DNA of 24,937 nucleotides. Source: a virus. Location of the stretch: positions 1 to 24,937 of the IMG/VR virus record IMGVR_UViG_3300042312_000479, one strand, 5' to 3'. Under the pieces are notes generated by a model. It was not told the origin of the DNA, ran no database searches, and worked only from the letters and a program-made list of their open reading frames with translations. The translations under genes were made by a program, and so were the position numbers. Shown here in pieces: positions 13,263-20,634 of the stretch. The number at the start of each line of letters is the position of its first letter. Position 1 is the first letter of the stretch.

Positions 13263-13844
13263 TTATTCAAAAAACCCGCATCCTAGATGTTTGCGACCTC
13301 CCAACCCTTTCTCTTGTAATGTCAAAGACTCGTTAGGGCGCAAATCTGAAAACATTACAGGGTATACAGCACACGGTTGCTTTTTAATAATTAGCTGCTC
13401 CTTGCGCCCTATTGTTGGCAGTGTATCAATATCAAACTTTGCTAGTTGCTTGCCTAGCGACACCGCAAACCCAGCAAGATCGGGTTCACGATTGTTGTCG
13501 GTTTTAATTGATACCCAGGCCGCTAGATTCTCTTGAGATTTTAGCTCTGTGCCATTAACCAGCTTGAGTTTAATCAACTCTTTGCCTAAATGGATTTGAC
13601 AATCAAAAAGCATCGTTAGCTCTGTAATTAAATCTTTGGAGCAACGTAGCTTTATATTGCTTTGAGTTAAACGTAATGTGCGATCGTCAAAAATATTTGT
13701 GTTACTGATTCTACCGATCGCCCACTCATGGTTATCTTTGAACTTAGGAGATAATCCCGTCAAAGCGGAATAGAGACAATAATGGTAGTTTCTAGGGATT
13801 AAAGAGCCTTCAATACTGAAAAGAAATTCTACGAAGTTACTCAC
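13263..13844 (-). CDS. cas6: Cas6 CRISPR endoribonuclease, MYXAN-type
   Basis: 193 aa, GTG start with GGA upstream. The pattern fits the MYXAN (Cmx6) branch of Cas6: PRNYHYCLYSALTGLSP (17-33, with candidate catalytic His21), LRLTQSNIKLR (57-67), LGKEL, AWVSIK (109-114), EPDLAGFAVSLGKQL, IGRKEQLIIK, SLTLQEKGLGGRKHLGCGFF (173-192). The last part is the glycine-rich loop typical of RAMP RNases. Cas6 cuts pre-crRNA in CRISPR repeats and often stays bound to the crRNA 3' stem. It is the last gene of the leftward operon, 75 nt after the Coq4-like gene. No CRISPR array is in the window, so its RNA substrate must lie elsewhere, perhaps a host array. Confidence 0.83.
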   Translation of the reverse strand: MSNFVEFLFSIEGSLIPRNYHYCLYSALTGLSPKFKDNHEWAIGRISNTNIFDDRTLRLTQSNIKLRCSKDLITELTMLFDCQIHLGKELIKLKLVNGTELKSQENLAAWVSIKTDNNREPDLAGFAVSLGKQLAKFDIDTLPTIGRKEQLIIKKQPCAVYPVMFSDLRPNESLTLQEKGLGGRKHLGCGFFE

Positions 13845-13919
13845 GATCTTTTATTCCTTTGGTATTTGTGTATTTCTTCAATTCCGCATGACTTTCTTAG
13901 ATCGTTCGCTTCAAAACCG

Positions 13920-14630
13920 TTAGGGGCGGCGCAAAGGTAGCACTGCATATTTGTTTCTTACTTCTTCTAAAGGTAAATTAAGATCGTGTTGCCATTGCCA
14001 ATTTTCAAACAACGAGGCGGCATTAGCGCCAATATTCCAAGCTTTAGCAAGATTCGCAGCATCAATGCAATCCGTTTTGTCACTCAAAAAGATTTCAAGC
14101 TGTTCTAATAAAAGGATTGGAGCTGGTGATTTATGAAGCATTCCACTTTCAAAAGCGATGATCTCCATCTCTCCCCTTTGAGTGGTATCAGCACCTAAAA
14201 GAACATGATGCAAATCATGGATAATGATGTAGTTAGCAGGAAAAAGAGATGCTTCGGTATTAGGCGTTGGCACTGATTCAGATTGATAATATTCGGCTAG
14301 ATGCTCACCTAAACTATCAGGAATAGGATTGTTGATTGCATCAAGAAATAATGCAATAGACTCCTTGTCAGGATTTAAGCCAGCATTGATATAGGCTTTT
14401 AATCCGTAGTCGCGCTCATCTTTATCCATTGTAGGAAGGACGGATGGAACGGACTCCGAAAGCATCCCACAAGTCGGACGGACATACTCAAAACGAACAC
14501 GGCTAAAAATTAGCCATCGTTTAGCGTCATCAAACTGATTATTGTTGATCGTTAAATCAGGGCAAGAAACAACCCCAGATGCAAGTCGGCTAAATAAATT
14601 ACGGTCCGTCAAAAAGTTAGCGAGTTCCAT
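13920..14630 (-). CDS. Coq4-like metalloprotein within the Cas operon, 236 aa
   Basis: I start at the ATG at 14630, which has GGAG 8 nt upstream and overlaps cysH by 14 nt. The Coq4 zinc motif HDxxH-x11-E is exact: His138, Asp139, His142 and Glu154 in HDLHHVLLGADTTQRGEMEI, followed by AFESGML. The C-terminus (AWNIGANAASLFENWQWQHDLNLPLEEVRNKYAVLP) also follows the Coq4 layout (AW..G...A..L....W...W...L.EVR..Y...). Length is normal. Coq4 acts in ubiquinone synthesis (oxidative decarboxylation of the ring) and binds a polyprenyl lipid. Cyanobacteria make plastoquinone, not ubiquinone, so the substrate here is unknown. The N-terminal part is divergent. This position is one where type IV loci might carry csf1, but no Csf1-like zinc finger is seen. 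Confidence 0.75.
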   Translation of the reverse strand: MELANFLTDRNLFSRLASGVVSCPDLTINNNQFDDAKRWLIFSRVRFEYVRPTCGMLSESVPSVLPTMDKDERDYGLKAYINAGLNPDKESIALFLDAINNPIPDSLGEHLAEYYQSESVPTPNTEASLFPANYIIIHDLHHVLLGADTTQRGEMEIIAFESGMLHKSPAPILLLEQLEIFLSDKTDCIDAANLAKAWNIGANAASLFENWQWQHDLNLPLEEVRNKYAVLPLRRP

Positions 14631-15312
14631 TTTTATTCTCCAAAAAATGATTAAGTTTAGGATTGTTTTTTTTAATGTTTTCTTTTTGGGTTTCAACCAA
14701 AGAATGATTTATTGAGAACCAAAAAGAAGCATGAGGATTAGTGCGATCGCTATATTCGTAAGCATCTAAATATGGCAGATCATGCAAACAAGTATAAGCC
14801 CAAATGTCTTCAGTTTGCCAATAAGCCAAGGGAAAGCATCGCCATAAATTATCGCTTTTATATTGATGGATTACCCCATAATGTTTAATTGCACTGCGCC
14901 TTTTTTTACTTTCTTGCGCCCTAACTCCAACTAAAGCAACTTTGAACTTAGGATCTATAGTTGCCTGTATGCGATCGCGCACGGTATCAGGGGTAAAAGC
15001 CCATTCTGGTAATGCTATCAACTCTTGATAATTGGTAGGAAATTTACTGCGATAAGTTGCAATCACTTCAGGAAAATTAGAAACAAGCCCTGTAGCTGAC
15101 TCAATACTGCCATAGTGAAAAGCCAAAATATCAGGACAAATCGACTGCACTAAATGAAGCATTACGACTGAATCTTTACCCCATGACACCGCAACATAAG
15201 AAGGTGCGATCGCTAAAGCCTCTCGAATAATCTCTTTAGCTTTCTCAACTTTGCGCTTAAATGTTGGCAGTGTCGCATGAGCTAAAAAAGCATCGCGTTC
15301 TATTCTCTCCAT
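14617..15312 (-). CDS. CysH/PAPS-reductase-family PP-loop protein
   Basis: 231 aa. The PP-loop ATP-binding motif is SWGKDS (43-48), followed by VGVRAQESKKRR (128-139) and RCFPLAYWQTEDIWAY (158-173), all standard for the PAPS reductase/DndC/IbrA superfamily. The C-terminal ECGxH motif carrying the catalytic Cys of true PAPS reductases is absent, so classical sulfonucleotide reduction is unlikely. An adenylating or sulfur-transfer reaction on another substrate is more plausible. Start at 15312 overlaps csf3 by 13 nt with no strong ribosome site, so translation is coupled. CysH-like genes are characteristic partners of type IV-B CRISPR-Cas loci, but also occur alone in phages. Confidence 0.85.
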   Translation of the reverse strand: MERIERDAFLAHATLPTFKRKVEKAKEIIREALAIAPSYVAVSWGKDSVVMLHLVQSICPDILAFHYGSIESATGLVSNFPEVIATYRSKFPTNYQELIALPEWAFTPDTVRDRIQATIDPKFKVALVGVRAQESKKRRSAIKHYGVIHQYKSDNLWRCFPLAYWQTEDIWAYTCLHDLPYLDAYEYSDRTNPHASFWFSINHSLVETQKENIKKNNPKLNHFLENKNGTR

Positions 15313-15986
15313 ACATTATCCGTTGGCATATAGCACATAGTTCTATTGGATTGCACAAAATACGGTGTTCGCCACCCCCAGTTCATCATATTGATAGATT
15401 GAGGTTGTGGAATCATATTAATTGGCATTGGTCGGGCTAAACTATTACCTCTCCACAAATGCCAATCATATTCAAAAGGAAGTACTTCCCATTTGTGTAC
15501 CTGCCCGCAACCTTGCGATCGCTTCTTACCAAGATGCGTAACATTTAGAATTAGTTCGCTAATCTTGTCAGCATTGCCAATCGCAAACCAGTGTATAGTC
15601 TGCATTTCGCGATCATATCGTGGCAAGTCATAGGCTTTAAAATGCCCTTGCGAACTATCAACCTTAGCTTTCTTTTTACCCCAATCAAGGTGTAGTTCTT
15701 GCTTGTCCCATCGCTTACGGTAACGCTGAGTTTGTTGATGATTTTCGATGTAGTGTGGTGAACTCACAGCCCAATACCACTCGCCTTTGAGCGTCTTCCG
15801 AGCGATCGGCATTTCATCAAAAATCAAGGGCAGATTCTTTTTGGCATCCGCAGCCGTTGGATTAGGCGTGATTAACCCTAATTGGTCTAACAATTGATAC
15901 TCAATCAGGGCATCAAAGCTAGGGGACCAGTCATCATAGGCAACTAGCGGCGTTGCCATGTGTGCAATTATTTGGAGGTTATCCAT
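15300..15986 (-). CDS. csf3: Cas5-family RAMP protein (Csf3-like)
   Basis: 228 aa. The start has AGGAG upstream and overlaps csf2 by 8 nt. Csf3-like features are an opening strand LQIIAHMATPLV, FDALIEYQLL (24-33, the usual HLDALL-type helix), MPIARKTLKGEWYWAVSSPHY (59-79) and the RAMP glycine-rich loop LGKKRSQGCGQVHKWEV (152-168). Cas5/Csf3 caps the crRNA 5' handle and joins the Cas7 backbone in type IV effectors. It has no nuclease motif of its own. The family call rests on motif layout plus adjacency to the Cas7 gene. Confidence 0.74.
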   Translation of the reverse strand: MDNLQIIAHMATPLVAYDDWSPSFDALIEYQLLDQLGLITPNPTAADAKKNLPLIFDEMPIARKTLKGEWYWAVSSPHYIENHQQTQRYRKRWDKQELHLDWGKKKAKVDSSQGHFKAYDLPRYDREMQTIHWFAIGNADKISELILNVTHLGKKRSQGCGQVHKWEVLPFEYDWHLWRGNSLARPMPINMIPQPQSINMMNWGWRTPYFVQSNRTMCYMPTDNVWRE

Positions 15987-17187
15987 TCAATAAACTCCTA
16001 ATATCGCTTTTAGAATCAGCAAGAAATCCTTTGTAATCTTCGAGATATTCTTTATACCTTGCATGAGATTCAGAGGCGCGATCGCTTAATTTCTGAGCAT
16101 GAGGTGTAATCGTCATAAACTCACCGCGATCGCCCTCCGCAGTCTCAAACCAGAATTGCATAGAACATAGTCCGCAACCCGTTCCTGATTGACCGCCTAA
16201 GTATGGCGATTCAGCAAACTTGAGTAAAGCATCAGCAATAAATCCTTCTTCGATTCTGGTGACGTTTGCGCTCCAATAAGAGTACAAAGTAGCACCTGTT
16301 TGAAGTAGCCAATTACCCATGATCATCTGTTGGCTTTTCTCTCTTTCGGGCTTTGCTTTGTCACCTTTCCCTTTCTTAGTTTCTTCAGAAACTATGCCAA
16401 ATAGATCGCCTTGAGAAATCATCTTTTGAGGTTCTGGAGTAGCGCCGATCAAATGTTTTGCAAAGTTAGGATCGTGAAGTGAATCGCGCCTTGTCTTTTG
16501 GCTATAGGTAAGCCAATCGGAATAATATCGAAGCCTTTCTCCCAAGAACGGCATCCATTCAGCAAGCAATGCCTTTAGATCGTAATTATTAACATCCGAA
16601 GGAGAACCATGATGTAGCCATTGATTCACTCGTTGACTATGCTGTAAGTCTTTGCCATCGATAATCTGCTCTAGTGCTGGTATGACTTCGATTGGCAACG
16701 CAGGGGGGAACATCTGATAAAGATACTTAGCGCTCTCTACACAAGCCAAATAAGCATCACCAACAGCGATCCGACCGTGCACCATTTGAGCATCGGATAC
16801 ACCAAACAATCCTTTAGGTTTGGCGGTTCCTAGTACTGAGAGGCATGGCAAAAGCTGACGGATTTTTCTATCCAAATCCAAATCATTACCCGTGCCACCA
16901 TCAATCGCGCCGCCACAAAATAGAGCGTGATGCATCGTTGGCGATACTTGCACACCAATCTGAGATAAGAAAGAATCAATACCACACCGCCTTAAAATTC
17001 GATTGCGTAGTGAGTTGCCAGAAAGTGTGAAAACTTCAGAGGGATTGCCTTCTAAATCCGTCACCTTCATTGTTCGCAAGTTTGTTTGATTGCCTACGGA
17101 CTCACTGATATGGGACAAAGGCTGTAGCAAAGTAATCTGCAAATGTAGTTTGATATTATGGCGATCGTGTGGGTTGTAATTAAGCAT
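15979..17187 (-). CDS. csf2: Cas7-family RAMP backbone protein (Csf2-like)
   Basis: 402 aa. RAMP layout: first strand KLHLQITLLQPLSHISES (13-30), LSGNSLRNRILRR (55-67, the conserved arginine-rich helix after a Gly), CLSVLGTAKPKGLFGVSDAQMVHGRIAVGDA (115-145), a mid-domain insertion, and YLGGQSGTGCGLCSMQF (329-345), the glycine-rich C-terminal loop. Cas7/Csf2 polymerises along the crRNA spacer and holds it for target pairing. A Lys/Glu-rich insert (~268-286) is probably the flexible thumb region. It overlaps genes on both sides by 8 nt. Type III Cas7 is the main alternative, but the Csf3-like and CysH-like neighbours favour type IV. Confidence 0.75.
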   Translation of the reverse strand: MLNYNPHDRHNIKLHLQITLLQPLSHISESVGNQTNLRTMKVTDLEGNPSEVFTLSGNSLRNRILRRCGIDSFLSQIGVQVSPTMHHALFCGGAIDGGTGNDLDLDRKIRQLLPCLSVLGTAKPKGLFGVSDAQMVHGRIAVGDAYLACVESAKYLYQMFPPALPIEVIPALEQIIDGKDLQHSQRVNQWLHHGSPSDVNNYDLKALLAEWMPFLGERLRYYSDWLTYSQKTRRDSLHDPNFAKHLIGATPEPQKMISQGDLFGIVSEETKKGKGDKAKPEREKSQQMIMGNWLLQTGATLYSYWSANVTRIEEGFIADALLKFAESPYLGGQSGTGCGLCSMQFWFETAEGDRGEFMTITPHAQKLSDRASESHARYKEYLEDYKGFLADSKSDIRSLLNG

Positions 17188-17704
17188 TGATAGTAGCCTC
17201 TACATCTAGAGTATTTTCTGTTTCTTCTGGAATATTCAAAGCGCGATCGCTTTCAAAGCGAACACGACAATAAGTAGTAATAATGTGCGGTCTTGATTTG
17301 CACAAACCGAGGATATGGCGATCGCTTATCCCGTGAGGTTTAAGAGAGTTGAGAATATCTTGCCATCCGAGCCATTGCAAATGTTGATCGCTATCAATTT
17401 GCTGAATGTCTCCCATACTGCCATCATCATTCACAGTAGCCCGTAAAACCACTTGTTTTGGCGCGATTATGCGAGTCCATTCTTTTGGGTTGAGGTGTGC
17501 AACAATAAGCTTCTTGGCTAAATTCTCAATGTAGTCGTCGATATTGCGAGAGGGAATAGCAGCATTTTGGATACTGCTTTGAAAATATTCCCATGTTTTT
17601 AAGCCCATGGCAGGGCTTTTGCCCTTGTCTCTACAGCGAAAAACCCAGTAACTAAGCGCACTGGCTAAAGCTGTAACCCTGTCTTCCGTTTCTATTCCAT
17701 ACAT
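17180..17704 (-). CDS. Unknown protein, candidate small subunit of the Cas complex, 174 aa
   Basis: Its 3' end overlaps csf2 by 8 nt, the position of cas11 in type IV-B loci, so membership of the complex is inferred from position. The first ~75 residues are helical (EDRVTALASALSYWVFRCRDKG..., TWEYFQSSIQNA, IDDYIENLAKKLIVAHL), compatible with a small-subunit bundle. The rest includes a strand VVLRATVNDDG and a segment HIITTYCRVRFESDRALNI. It is larger than typical Cas11, and no Csf1-type zinc finger is present. GAGA precedes the start. A non-Cas phage protein remains possible. Confidence 0.5.
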   Translation of the reverse strand: MYGIETEDRVTALASALSYWVFRCRDKGKSPAMGLKTWEYFQSSIQNAAIPSRNIDDYIENLAKKLIVAHLNPKEWTRIIAPKQVVLRATVNDDGSMGDIQQIDSDQHLQWLGWQDILNSLKPHGISDRHILGLCKSRPHIITTYCRVRFESDRALNIPEETENTLDVEATINA

Positions 17705-17732
17705 AAATATTTCTCGTACATCTACGGTGTTT

Positions 17733-18074
17733 TTATTCTAGATCACAAACAGCATTCCAAGCCGCCAACTTAGCTTTACCGACAGACACACCACGCGCCC
17801 TAGCATGGTCAAAAGCTTTATTACGCAGTCTACTTAACTCACGCGCCCGCATCTCCTTTGGTGTCGCCTTACGCAGTTTAGGAATAGCGCGATAATTACC
17901 CTCAACGCATTCAATATGCAAGCGCCTGTTACCGTATGCGATCGCGCCTTGGTTAAGAAGTAAGCGCAATGCGCTCGTATTGATTTGCGTGCATATTTCG
18001 ATATAGCGCAGAGAGTAAGAGCCGCGATGGGTGGTAAAAAAGCCGATGAGCTTAGCTCGTTCAATTTCTTGCAT
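17733..18074 (-). CDS. Putative winged-helix protein, 113 aa
   Basis: The N-terminal half (AKLIGFFTTHRGSYSLRYIEICTQINTSALRLLLNQGAIAYGNRRLHIE) suggests a winged helix: helix, helix, recognition helix and a wing hairpin. The C-terminal half is basic and helical (KATPKEMRARELSRLRNKAFDHARARGVS), fitting nucleic-acid binding. The start overlaps the upstream stop as TAATG. It lies 28 nt before the 174-aa gene, so it may regulate or accompany the Cas cassette. No family recognised. Confidence 0.55.
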   Translation of the reverse strand: MQEIERAKLIGFFTTHRGSYSLRYIEICTQINTSALRLLLNQGAIAYGNRRLHIECVEGNYRAIPKLRKATPKEMRARELSRLRNKAFDHARARGVSVGKAKLAAWNAVCDLE

Positions 18075-18460
18075 TAATCATGCTCTCCATCATCATCAAT
18101 AATCGCAACCTGTGGCGGTGCGATTGGTGTGGGGTTTATGGCTAGTAGGAGCTTACAGAGTGCGAGTGCTGGTGATAGCGCATCATACTCAATAGGGCTG
18201 GTCAAAGTTGTTGCTCGACAAGCTGACCCTGTTCCATGCATAGCAGGAAGATAAATAAGGCGGTAGCATATCTTAAATGACTCAAACACCTTAACAATCG
18301 CATCCAAGCTCTCGACATAATTAGGGATAAACTTACGTAGCTCTGGATGTGTTGCGTTAGTGCCGATGTACGTTTTCTTGGTTGCGCTGGTATTCCAGTT
18401 TTCGATCTCAGTCCATCCTGCGATCGCTGCAACTGCGCGGTTAATTTCTTCGTTAGTCAT
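18074..18460 (-). CDS. Phage ABA-sandwich-like protein, 128 aa
   Basis: Pattern MTNEEINRAVAAIAGW..., then IPNYVESLDAIVKVFESF and a later Ala-rich helix (DALSPALALCKLLLAI) resembles the small phage alpha-beta-alpha sandwich family: TNxExNxxVAxxxGW...P.Y..SLDA....A...C.A.L. Function unknown in all members I know. A likely paralogue is encoded at 20615-20980. It overlaps the preceding gene by 8 nt. Confidence 0.58.
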   Translation of the reverse strand: MTNEEINRAVAAIAGWTEIENWNTSATKKTYIGTNATHPELRKFIPNYVESLDAIVKVFESFKICYRLIYLPAMHGTGSACRATTLTSPIEYDALSPALALCKLLLAINPTPIAPPQVAIIDDDGEHD

Positions 18461-18671
18461 TTTTAATATTGTATTTATTCAAAAGATCAATAAAATCACG
18501 AGAAGCATCAGCGCGTTTTTGCTGTATAGTCGCCAGTTGATCTTCAGTGTAAAAGTTCCTATTCATCAATGCCGTATCGTATTGAATAATTTTTACTTCA
18601 AGATTTAGCATTAACGCCATATCTTCTCGAACGCGATCTAGAGCGTGATTATATCCAGTCGCCTTATACAT
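18453..18671 (-). CDS. Small helical protein, 72 aa
   Basis: All-helical, with two probable coiled-coil segments (HALDRVREDMALMLNLEVKIIQYDTAL and YTEDQLATIQQKRADASRDFIDLLNKY). Overlaps both neighbours by 8 nt, so coupled translation in the operon. No family recognised. Confidence 0.55.
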   Translation of the reverse strand: MYKATGYNHALDRVREDMALMLNLEVKIIQYDTALMNRNFYTEDQLATIQQKRADASRDFIDLLNKYNIKND

Positions 18672-19242
18672 TGTTTACCTCCAAATAATCTTCAACAAAT
18701 TTCACCCGATCACCCAAATCCATGCAGTCTTTTGGCAACTCCTTATAAGGCAAATCCAAATAATAGAGCATCCCTAAAAGCTGAGTATGCAACTTGAATA
18801 TTAACGGTTGATTAATCGCCGCTTTGTACTCACGCTCGACAAAAGGGATAGCGGGCGGGATTAATACAATCTTGCCAAAATACCGAGCCGTAACATTAAA
18901 GCAATCTTGCAAATACTCCATAACCTCAGACTGTGTATGCTTATCTAACTCACCATTGACAACATCAGTAAGCAAGTAAGCAGCCATATCCAACGGTGTG
19001 CGATCGCATATAAAGCTAGGCTCGTCAACGTCAAACCAGATGTCTTCAGCTTTAGCCAAAATCTTTTGCTGTAAAAACAACCTAGTGCGGATATCAAGTT
19101 TATCTGATGGGTGGAATTTATGCTCCAAAAATACAGTACTCGCATCAATAGGAATATATGGGATTCCTAGAGAATGCGACAAGGCGATCGCCAGTGTGGT
19201 TTTACCTGTACCGTGAGCGCCGCATAATCCGATGTTAGCCAT
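18664..19242 (-). CDS. P-loop nucleotide kinase-like ATPase, 192 aa
   Basis: I chose the ATG at 19242: GGAGGTG lies 6 nt upstream and the P-loop follows at the usual distance. Walker A is GAHGTGKTT (8-16). A second motif, FICDRTPLDMAAYLL, is the DR.P.D lid/substrate-base region of thymidylate- or deoxynucleoside-kinase-like AAA_28 proteins. LVIPP-type strand (KIVLIPPAIPFVEREYK) follows. It probably phosphorylates a (deoxy)nucleotide or a small ligand for phage DNA synthesis, in line with the dCTP deaminase gene upstream; the substrate cannot be read from sequence. Confidence 0.72.
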   Translation of the reverse strand: MANIGLCGAHGTGKTTLAIALSHSLGIPYIPIDASTVFLEHKFHPSDKLDIRTRLFLQQKILAKAEDIWFDVDEPSFICDRTPLDMAAYLLTDVVNGELDKHTQSEVMEYLQDCFNVTARYFGKIVLIPPAIPFVEREYKAAINQPLIFKLHTQLLGMLYYLDLPYKELPKDCMDLGDRVKFVEDYLEVNNV

Positions 19243-19459
19243 TGTCTTCACCTCCAATATCAATTACTCCCTTGTCCAAGCACTGCATTATCAGTGCTAA
19301 CTCGCCTTTTAGATCTTCCAGTGTTGTGCCAACAGGTGTTACTTCTTCGTGGCTCCAACTGGTTAATTCGCCCTTACTATTTGGGTAAAACTCGCGGATA
19401 GCAAACAACTCATCACCATTTTCAAGGGTTTGCTTTGAGATTCGATACGTCCAACTCAT
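19235..19459 (-). CDS. Small conserved phage protein, 74 aa
   Basis: MSWTYRISKQTLENGDELFAIREFYPNSKGELTSWSHEEVTPVGTTLEDLKGELALIMQCLDK fits a common phage mini-family with the layout SW.YR........G.E.FAI.EVY....G....W......V.G.SLEEL...L..M..AL. Function unknown. TAATG overlap upstream, 8-nt overlap downstream with the P-loop gene. Confidence 0.6.
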   Translation of the reverse strand: MSWTYRISKQTLENGDELFAIREFYPNSKGELTSWSHEEVTPVGTTLEDLKGELALIMQCLDKGVIDIGGEDNG

Positions 19460-19689
19460 TATTTCAAATCCCCAACAATCATCTCAAAAATGCTATGGGT
19501 GCAACAGCCCATAAATTTAAAATTATCTGCGGCGATCGGGTCGGTTGGATTACCGTCGGCATCAGTCCAAAACATTTGCGGTTTATAAACCTCGCCGTTT
19601 AGCGTGAACTCAATGCTTTCAATGTTCTGGCTATCCCAAAGAGCTTTTTGCGCTAGCCATGCTTGGATGTCTTCAATCTTGACGATCAT
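19459..19689 (-). CDS. Hypothetical protein, 76 aa
   Basis: I start at the ATG at 19689 (MIVKIEDIQAWLAQKALWDSQN), 4 nt after the dcd stop; the longer frame to 19806 would run through dcd. One Cys pair (GCCTHSIFEM) sits near the end, and a WTDADGNPTDP turn in the middle. No known family. Translation is probably coupled to dcd. Confidence 0.5.
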   Translation of the reverse strand: MIVKIEDIQAWLAQKALWDSQNIESIEFTLNGEVYKPQMFWTDADGNPTDPIAADNFKFMGCCTHSIFEMIVGDLK

Positions 19690-19693
19690 CTTT

Positions 19694-20236
19694 TTATATT
19701 CTCTTCTCTGGTTTTGCTGGTTGCGTATCCAAATCGTTGTTATACCGTCCTGTTTCTGAGTAATCATGCCTTGGATAAGCCGTCTCAGCAAAAACGATTT
19801 GACCAATTCGCATCATGGGATAGATAGGTTGCCGAGCCCAAATACGATGGTTTAATAACTCTAAGGTCAGCTTTGAATTGTTAAAACCACCATCAATCCA
19901 TACTGCCAAAACGTGACCCCATCCTGATCGCCCTCTACTTGACTTAAGCCTAAACTCTGCTGAGTAATTACTCGGCATATTGAAAGTCTCGTAGGTACAA
20001 GTCAGAATAAAACTTAGTGGCGATACCCAAAACGGGTTTGATTCTGAGTACTTGGTTAAGTCGTGAGTAGTAAACTCTTGACCCGTTAGACATCGCTTAA
20101 GCCAGTTATTCTCAGTTTTCAGCGTGTAGCCTATCCGCACATCGAGTGATTGTGGGTTAAGCATTGCTTTGTCAAATGGCACGATAACGCCCTTTTCTTC
20201 GCAAAGCTTTTCGATTTCGTGGTCAACTAGCGTCAT
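19694..20236 (-). CDS. dcd: dCTP deaminase / dUTPase-family enzyme
   Basis: 180 aa from the ATG at 20236; a TTG 6 nt upstream is an alternative, both after GAGG. Family motifs are NPQSLDVRIG (27-36), AEFRLKSSRGRSGWGH (the nucleotide phosphate loop), AVWIDGGFNNSKLTLELLN (with the catalytic Glu in TLEL) and YPMMRIGQIVF. Deaminates dCTP to dUTP (some members also hydrolyse dUTP), feeding thymidylate synthesis for phage DNA. It lies in an operon with a kinase-like gene. Divergence in the middle makes pure dUTPase activity possible. Confidence 0.82.
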   Translation of the reverse strand: MTLVDHEIEKLCEEKGVIVPFDKAMLNPQSLDVRIGYTLKTENNWLKRCLTGQEFTTHDLTKYSESNPFWVSPLSFILTCTYETFNMPSNYSAEFRLKSSRGRSGWGHVLAVWIDGGFNNSKLTLELLNHRIWARQPIYPMMRIGQIVFAETAYPRHDYSETGRYNNDLDTQPAKPEKRI

Positions 20237-20384
20237 TTTCAAATAACCTCAAAATCCTAGAACTAGCACCCATCTTCTGAGCTTTTGCGCGAGATGCTTC
20301 TACCCTATACCGATCTTCCATCTGCTGTGATGAAATGGCGATCGGGATGCGCTGTTTTTCTGGCTGTTTTTCTGTGTCACTCAT
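20223..20384 (-). CDS. Short basic hypothetical protein, 53 aa
   Basis: Reading from the ATG at 20384 to the TGA at 20223-20225 gives MSDTEKQPEKQRIPIAISSQ and then a basic helical stretch (RYRVEASRAKAQKMGASSRILRLFEN). It overlaps dcd by 14 nt and the upstream gene by 8 nt, closing an otherwise unexplained gap in the operon, which is the main support. Function unknown. Confidence 0.5.
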   Translation of the reverse strand: MSDTEKQPEKQRIPIAISSQQMEDRYRVEASRAKAQKMGASSRILRLFENDAS

Positions 20385-20634
20385 GATTATTTTTACTTAT
20401 AAATTCTTGAACAAGTACCAATCGATCTTCATTGTTTAACAATGGGTTAGCGGCGATCGCCATTTCTATGGCTCTTAATCCATCAAAAGAATATTTGGTA
20501 GCGCTAAGCTCACATTCAAAACCCCTCAAAAGCTTTTGCCATTCAGGAATAATGACAATTTTGCTGACTTCTTCATTGGCTTTTTCTAGGTACAACCTAT
20601 TGTTTATACTAACTTCAGTCTGACTTGTAGCCAT
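20377..20634 (-). CDS. Hypothetical protein, 85 aa
   Basis: Two ATGs at 20637 and 20634 follow GGAG; I use the second for its 7-nt spacing. The protein is helical and mildly acidic (LYLEKANEEVSKIVIIPEWQKLLRGFECELSATKYSFDGLRAIEMAIAA). No motif recognised. It overlaps the ABA-sandwich-like gene upstream by about 20 nt. Confidence 0.52.
   Translation of the reverse strand: MATSQTEVSINNRLYLEKANEEVSKIVIIPEWQKLLRGFECELSATKYSFDGLRAIEMAIAANPLLNNEDRLVLVQEFISKNNHE

Noticed and set aside
13845-13919. 75-nt gap between the Coq4-like and cas6 genes examined as a possible CRISPR repeat or leader
   Set aside because: No internal repeats and no second copy in the window.
14631-14696. Upstream extension of the Coq4-like protein (22 residues)
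   Set aside because: It overlaps cysH further and lacks a ribosome site, whereas ATG 14630 has GGAG 8 nt upstream.
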